Program-made: the position numbers and the translations under genes
Notes under the pieces: model-generated
What the model was told of the DNA's origin: nothing
The model's input: only the letters and a program-made list of their open reading frames with translations
The model's database searches: none
Assembly: GCF_036864975.1 (NCBI RefSeq)
Contig: NZ_CP104311.1
Location: 1,280,001 to 1,344,000, forward strand
Origin: Methylococcus capsulatus
Lineage (GTDB): Bacteria; Pseudomonadota; Gammaproteobacteria; Methylococcales; Methylococcaceae
Length of the DNA stretch: 64,000 nucleotides
Reading direction: 5' to 3'
Part shown: positions 62,118-64,000 of the stretch, one piece after another
How positions within the stretch are numbered: position 1 is the first letter of the stretch
Layout: every line of letters starts with the position of its first letter

Positions 62118-63268
62118 GCGTCCAGCCGAGCATCCTGTTTTCCGATCCGGACATGAGCCTCACCGAACTGGGGGCAGTCGAGGAAGTGTTGAAATCGCCT
62201 GGCCTTTCGGGCGGGCCGGTGGTCGAGGATTTCGAAGCCGCTTTCGCGGACTATCTGGGGCGGCAATACGCCGTGGCGGTGAGCAGCGCCACGATGGGGC
62301 TGCTGCTGGCGCTCAAGGCTTATGGAATCGGGCCGGGCGACGAAGTCATAGCTCCCCCTTTCGGCTTCCGCGAAACCGCTCACGCCATCGCGCTGGCCGG
62401 TGCGAAGCCGGTGTTCGTGGACATTGACTACTGGACCTGCACCCTCGTGCCGGACAAGGCGGCCGCCGCCGTCACACCGCAGACCAAGGCCATCCTCGCC
62501 AGCAACGTCAATGGCCACCCGGCACTGTGGGCGCAGCTCCGGGCGCTGGCCGACGAATGCGGCCTGATTCTGATCGAGGATTCCAGCGAGGCCATCGGCT
62601 CGCGCTACCAGGGCAAGCTGGTCGGCAGTTTCGGTGACTGTTCGATCTTCGACTTCACCCAGCCCAGCGCACTGACCAGCGGTGAGGGCGGGATGGTGGT
62701 GACCGACGACCGGAATCTGGCGCTCCGCTTGCGCGGCTACCGCAACCGCCGCCTGGACGAACGCAAGTCGGTGGTGTTGGGCGATTTGCCGCCATACCGG
62801 GCGGAAATGAGTGACATCAATGCGGCCCTCGGACTGGCTCAACTGGAGCGGCTGGACAGGATACTCGAGCGGCGCAAGGACGTCGAAGCCTATTACGACG
62901 CCTTCATGCAATCCTTCGAAGGCATCAAGCCGGCTTACCAGGCGCCGGAGGTCGATGAACTGCACTGGATGGTTTACCTGGTGCATCTGGGCACGCGCTT
63001 CACCCGCTCCAGCCGCGACGTGATCATCCAGGACCTGGCGACGGCGGAGGTGGAATCCGTGGCTTTCTGTTCGCCCCTGCATACCCAGCGCTATTACGTC
63101 GACCTGGGTTACCGCAAGGGCCAGTTCTTCGTGACGGAAAAGCTGGCGGACCGGGCCATCGCCCTGCCGTTCCATTGTCACCTCACCGAAGACCAGATCG
63201 GCTTCATCGTGCAGACCGCCAAGGATTCATCCATCAACGTGGGCGCCGGGGCCGCGATTTATCTGTGA
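62114..63268 (+). CDS. DegT/DnrJ/EryC1/StrS-family protein lacking the PLP lysine
   Basis: A 384-residue fold-type I aminotransferase homologue. The cofactor-binding aspartate region is LILIEDSSEAIGS (Asp156) and the Gly-rich SSATMGLLLALKAYGIGPGDEV. At the expected Schiff-base lysine the sequence reads FDFTQPSALTSGEGG, with Ser185 (codon 62666-62668) in place of lysine; typical members read FSFHxxKxLxxGEGG. It is co-transcribed with nif genes. It may be a non-catalytic PLP-fold protein or use unusual chemistry. Full length, no frame disruption. Confidence 0.85.
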   Translation: MSVQPSILFSDPDMSLTELGAVEEVLKSPGLSGGPVVEDFEAAFADYLGRQYAVAVSSATMGLLLALKAYGIGPGDEVIAPPFGFRETAHAIALAGAKPVFVDIDYWTCTLVPDKAAAAVTPQTKAILASNVNGHPALWAQLRALADECGLILIEDSSEAIGSRYQGKLVGSFGDCSIFDFTQPSALTSGEGGMVVTDDRNLALRLRGYRNRRLDERKSVVLGDLPPYRAEMSDINAALGLAQLERLDRILERRKDVEAYYDAFMQSFEGIKPAYQAPEVDELHWMVYLVHLGTRFTRSSRDVIIQDLATAEVESVAFCSPLHTQRYYVDLGYRKGQFFVTEKLADRAIALPFHCHLTEDQIGFIVQTAKDSSINVGAGAAIYL

Positions 63269-63278
63269 GCGGAAAACG

Positions 63279-63620
63279 ATGTCCGGTTATTTGCGCACCG
63301 GAATCCGGCGAAACGGGAAGGCCTGCGTGACCGTCCTGCCCTCCGGCAAGACAGTGGAAATCAGCAGCGGCAGCCGTCTGCTGGACGCGGTGCTGCTGAC
63401 GGGCGATGCGATCGTCCCCCGCTGCGGTGGCCATGCCCGCTGCGGCGAATGTCACGTGCTGGTGCTAAACGGCGGGCGCAGCTTGTCCAAGATCCGCTCC
63501 GACGAGCGGGAAAAGCTCGAAAACATGCGAGGTACGGAAACCCTGTCCAGGCTGTCCTGCCAGGCGGTCCTGGGCTCCCGTGAGATCACCATCGAACTGA
63601 AACCTAAAAACAGAGGATAA
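63279..63620 (+). CDS. 2Fe-2S ferredoxin
   Basis: A 113-residue protein with CGGHARCGEC plus a later LSCQA, giving the C-x5-C-x2-C-x(n)-C pattern of plant-type/adrenodoxin-like [2Fe-2S] ferredoxins. The N-terminal beta strands (KACVTVLPSGKTVEISSG) fit. It lies within the nif run, 10 bases after the DegT-family gene. It may supply electrons to a maturation step or to nitrogenase. Confidence 0.9.
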   Translation: MSGYLRTGIRRNGKACVTVLPSGKTVEISSGSRLLDAVLLTGDAIVPRCGGHARCGECHVLVLNGGRSLSKIRSDEREKLENMRGTETLSRLSCQAVLGSREITIELKPKNRG

Positions 63621-63626
63621 CCACCC

Positions 63627-63857
63627 ATGACGACTACAGAAAAGATCGAGTCCTTGATCCATGTCCGCTTCGCACCCAATGGTACGGTAATGGAAATCGG
63701 CGAGCGCCCGCCGGGTGTCGAGGCACAGACCTGGTTCAACTTTCTGAGCCAGAACACTTCCAACTGTTACCAGGCCTTGGCGGGCGGGCGGGGCATGTTC
63801 CGCCTGCCGCGTCCGCAAGTCGATGCGCTCAAGGCCGCCCTTTCATCAGCGGGGTAA
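63627..63857 (+). CDS. Nif-cluster small hypothetical protein
   Basis: A 76-residue soluble protein, MTTTEKIESLIHVRFAPNGT at the start with SQNTSNCYQALAGGRGMFRL towards the end. It is six bases after the ferredoxin gene and six before the next gene, so clearly in the operon. I do not recognise a defined family. Confidence 0.75.
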   Translation: MTTTEKIESLIHVRFAPNGTVMEIGERPPGVEAQTWFNFLSQNTSNCYQALAGGRGMFRLPRPQVDALKAALSSAG

Positions 63858-63862
63858 TTCTC

Positions 63863-64000
63863 ATGACGGCAACGATACCCACGGAGATTCAGGCTGGACT
63901 GGCCGGCGGCCAGGTCATTCCGTACTTAGGTCCCGGCGTGCTGGATCTGGACGGCGGCAGCGCCGTACCCAGTGCTCCGGAAACCCTGGTGGAGCTGATC
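63863..64000 (+). CDS. SIR2-like protein, truncated by the window edge
   Basis: Only the first 46 codons are present, from ATG 63863. The start MTATIPTEIQAGLAGGQVIP and YLGPGVLDL resemble SIR2-like NAD-binding proteins (G-x-G-x-S/P start) that occur in nif clusters. With so little sequence the call is tentative. Confidence 0.45.
   Translation, partial: MTATIPTEIQAGLAGGQVIPYLGPGVLDLDGGSAVPSAPETLVELI

Overview
The window is high-GC gammaproteobacterial chromosome. It carries a [NiFe] uptake hydrogenase set in the order S-L-E-C-D, a nif accessory cluster headed by nifB, and an eps-type exopolysaccharide locus of the kind known in methylotrophs. Together these fit an aerobic methane oxidiser of the Methylococcus capsulatus type. 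The taxonomic call is an inference from gene content and order; no search was run.

Layout. 0.2-15.1 kb (+) is an exopolysaccharide locus: outer-membrane barrel protein, ATP-grasp enzyme, initiating sugar transferase, export protein, chain-length pair, polymerase, flippase, glycosyltransferases, a secreted Pro/Thr-linker protein and a split Alg14/Alg13-type glycosyltransferase. A broken gene (15.2-15.9 kb), mpl and apaH follow. 18.6-24.7 kb (-) holds a 57-residue membrane protein behind an FNR-type promoter and the hup hydrogenase operon. 24.8-32 kb carries a DUF502 protein, a FetAB-like exporter, a fatty-acid desaturase and an Mla/MCE lipid-transport operon. 32.1-38.1 kb is a complete RND efflux operon. 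38.8-46.6 kb has a mono-haem membrane protein, a GlcD-like oxidase coupled to a YbdD-type peptide, the diaA-yraN-lpoA / rsmI block, a polysaccharide deacetylase and tRNA-Arg(CCT).

46.6-50 kb is gene-poor. It holds a possible degraded island next to the tRNA, a hairpin-rich stretch, a second small membrane protein related to the one at 18.6 kb, a lipoprotein, and a Fur box followed by a probable small RNA with a strong terminator. 50-55.3 kb carries rtcB and archease, a CDP-archaeol-synthase-like protein, a phosphoesterase, a MazG-like protein, hflD and a SelW-like protein.

55.6-64 kb is the nif accessory cluster. It starts at a near-consensus NifA site plus sigma-54 promoter and runs nifB, ferredoxin, IscA/HesB-type protein, TPR protein, LRV Fe-S protein, two nifZ, a DUF3024-like protein, nifS, nifT, a small protein, a DegT-family protein, a 2Fe-2S ferredoxin, a small protein and a truncated SIR2-like gene at the window edge. 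NifB makes the FeMo-co precursor, NifS and the IscA-type protein supply Fe-S clusters, NifZ helps P-cluster maturation, and the ferredoxins supply electrons. Structural nifHDK lie outside the window.

The most notable observations are the candidate Fur-controlled sRNA at 49.8 kb, the DegT-family protein that lacks its PLP lysine inside the nif cluster, the chain-length kinase homologue without its Walker A lysine, and the two related small membrane proteins, one with a textbook class II FNR promoter layout.
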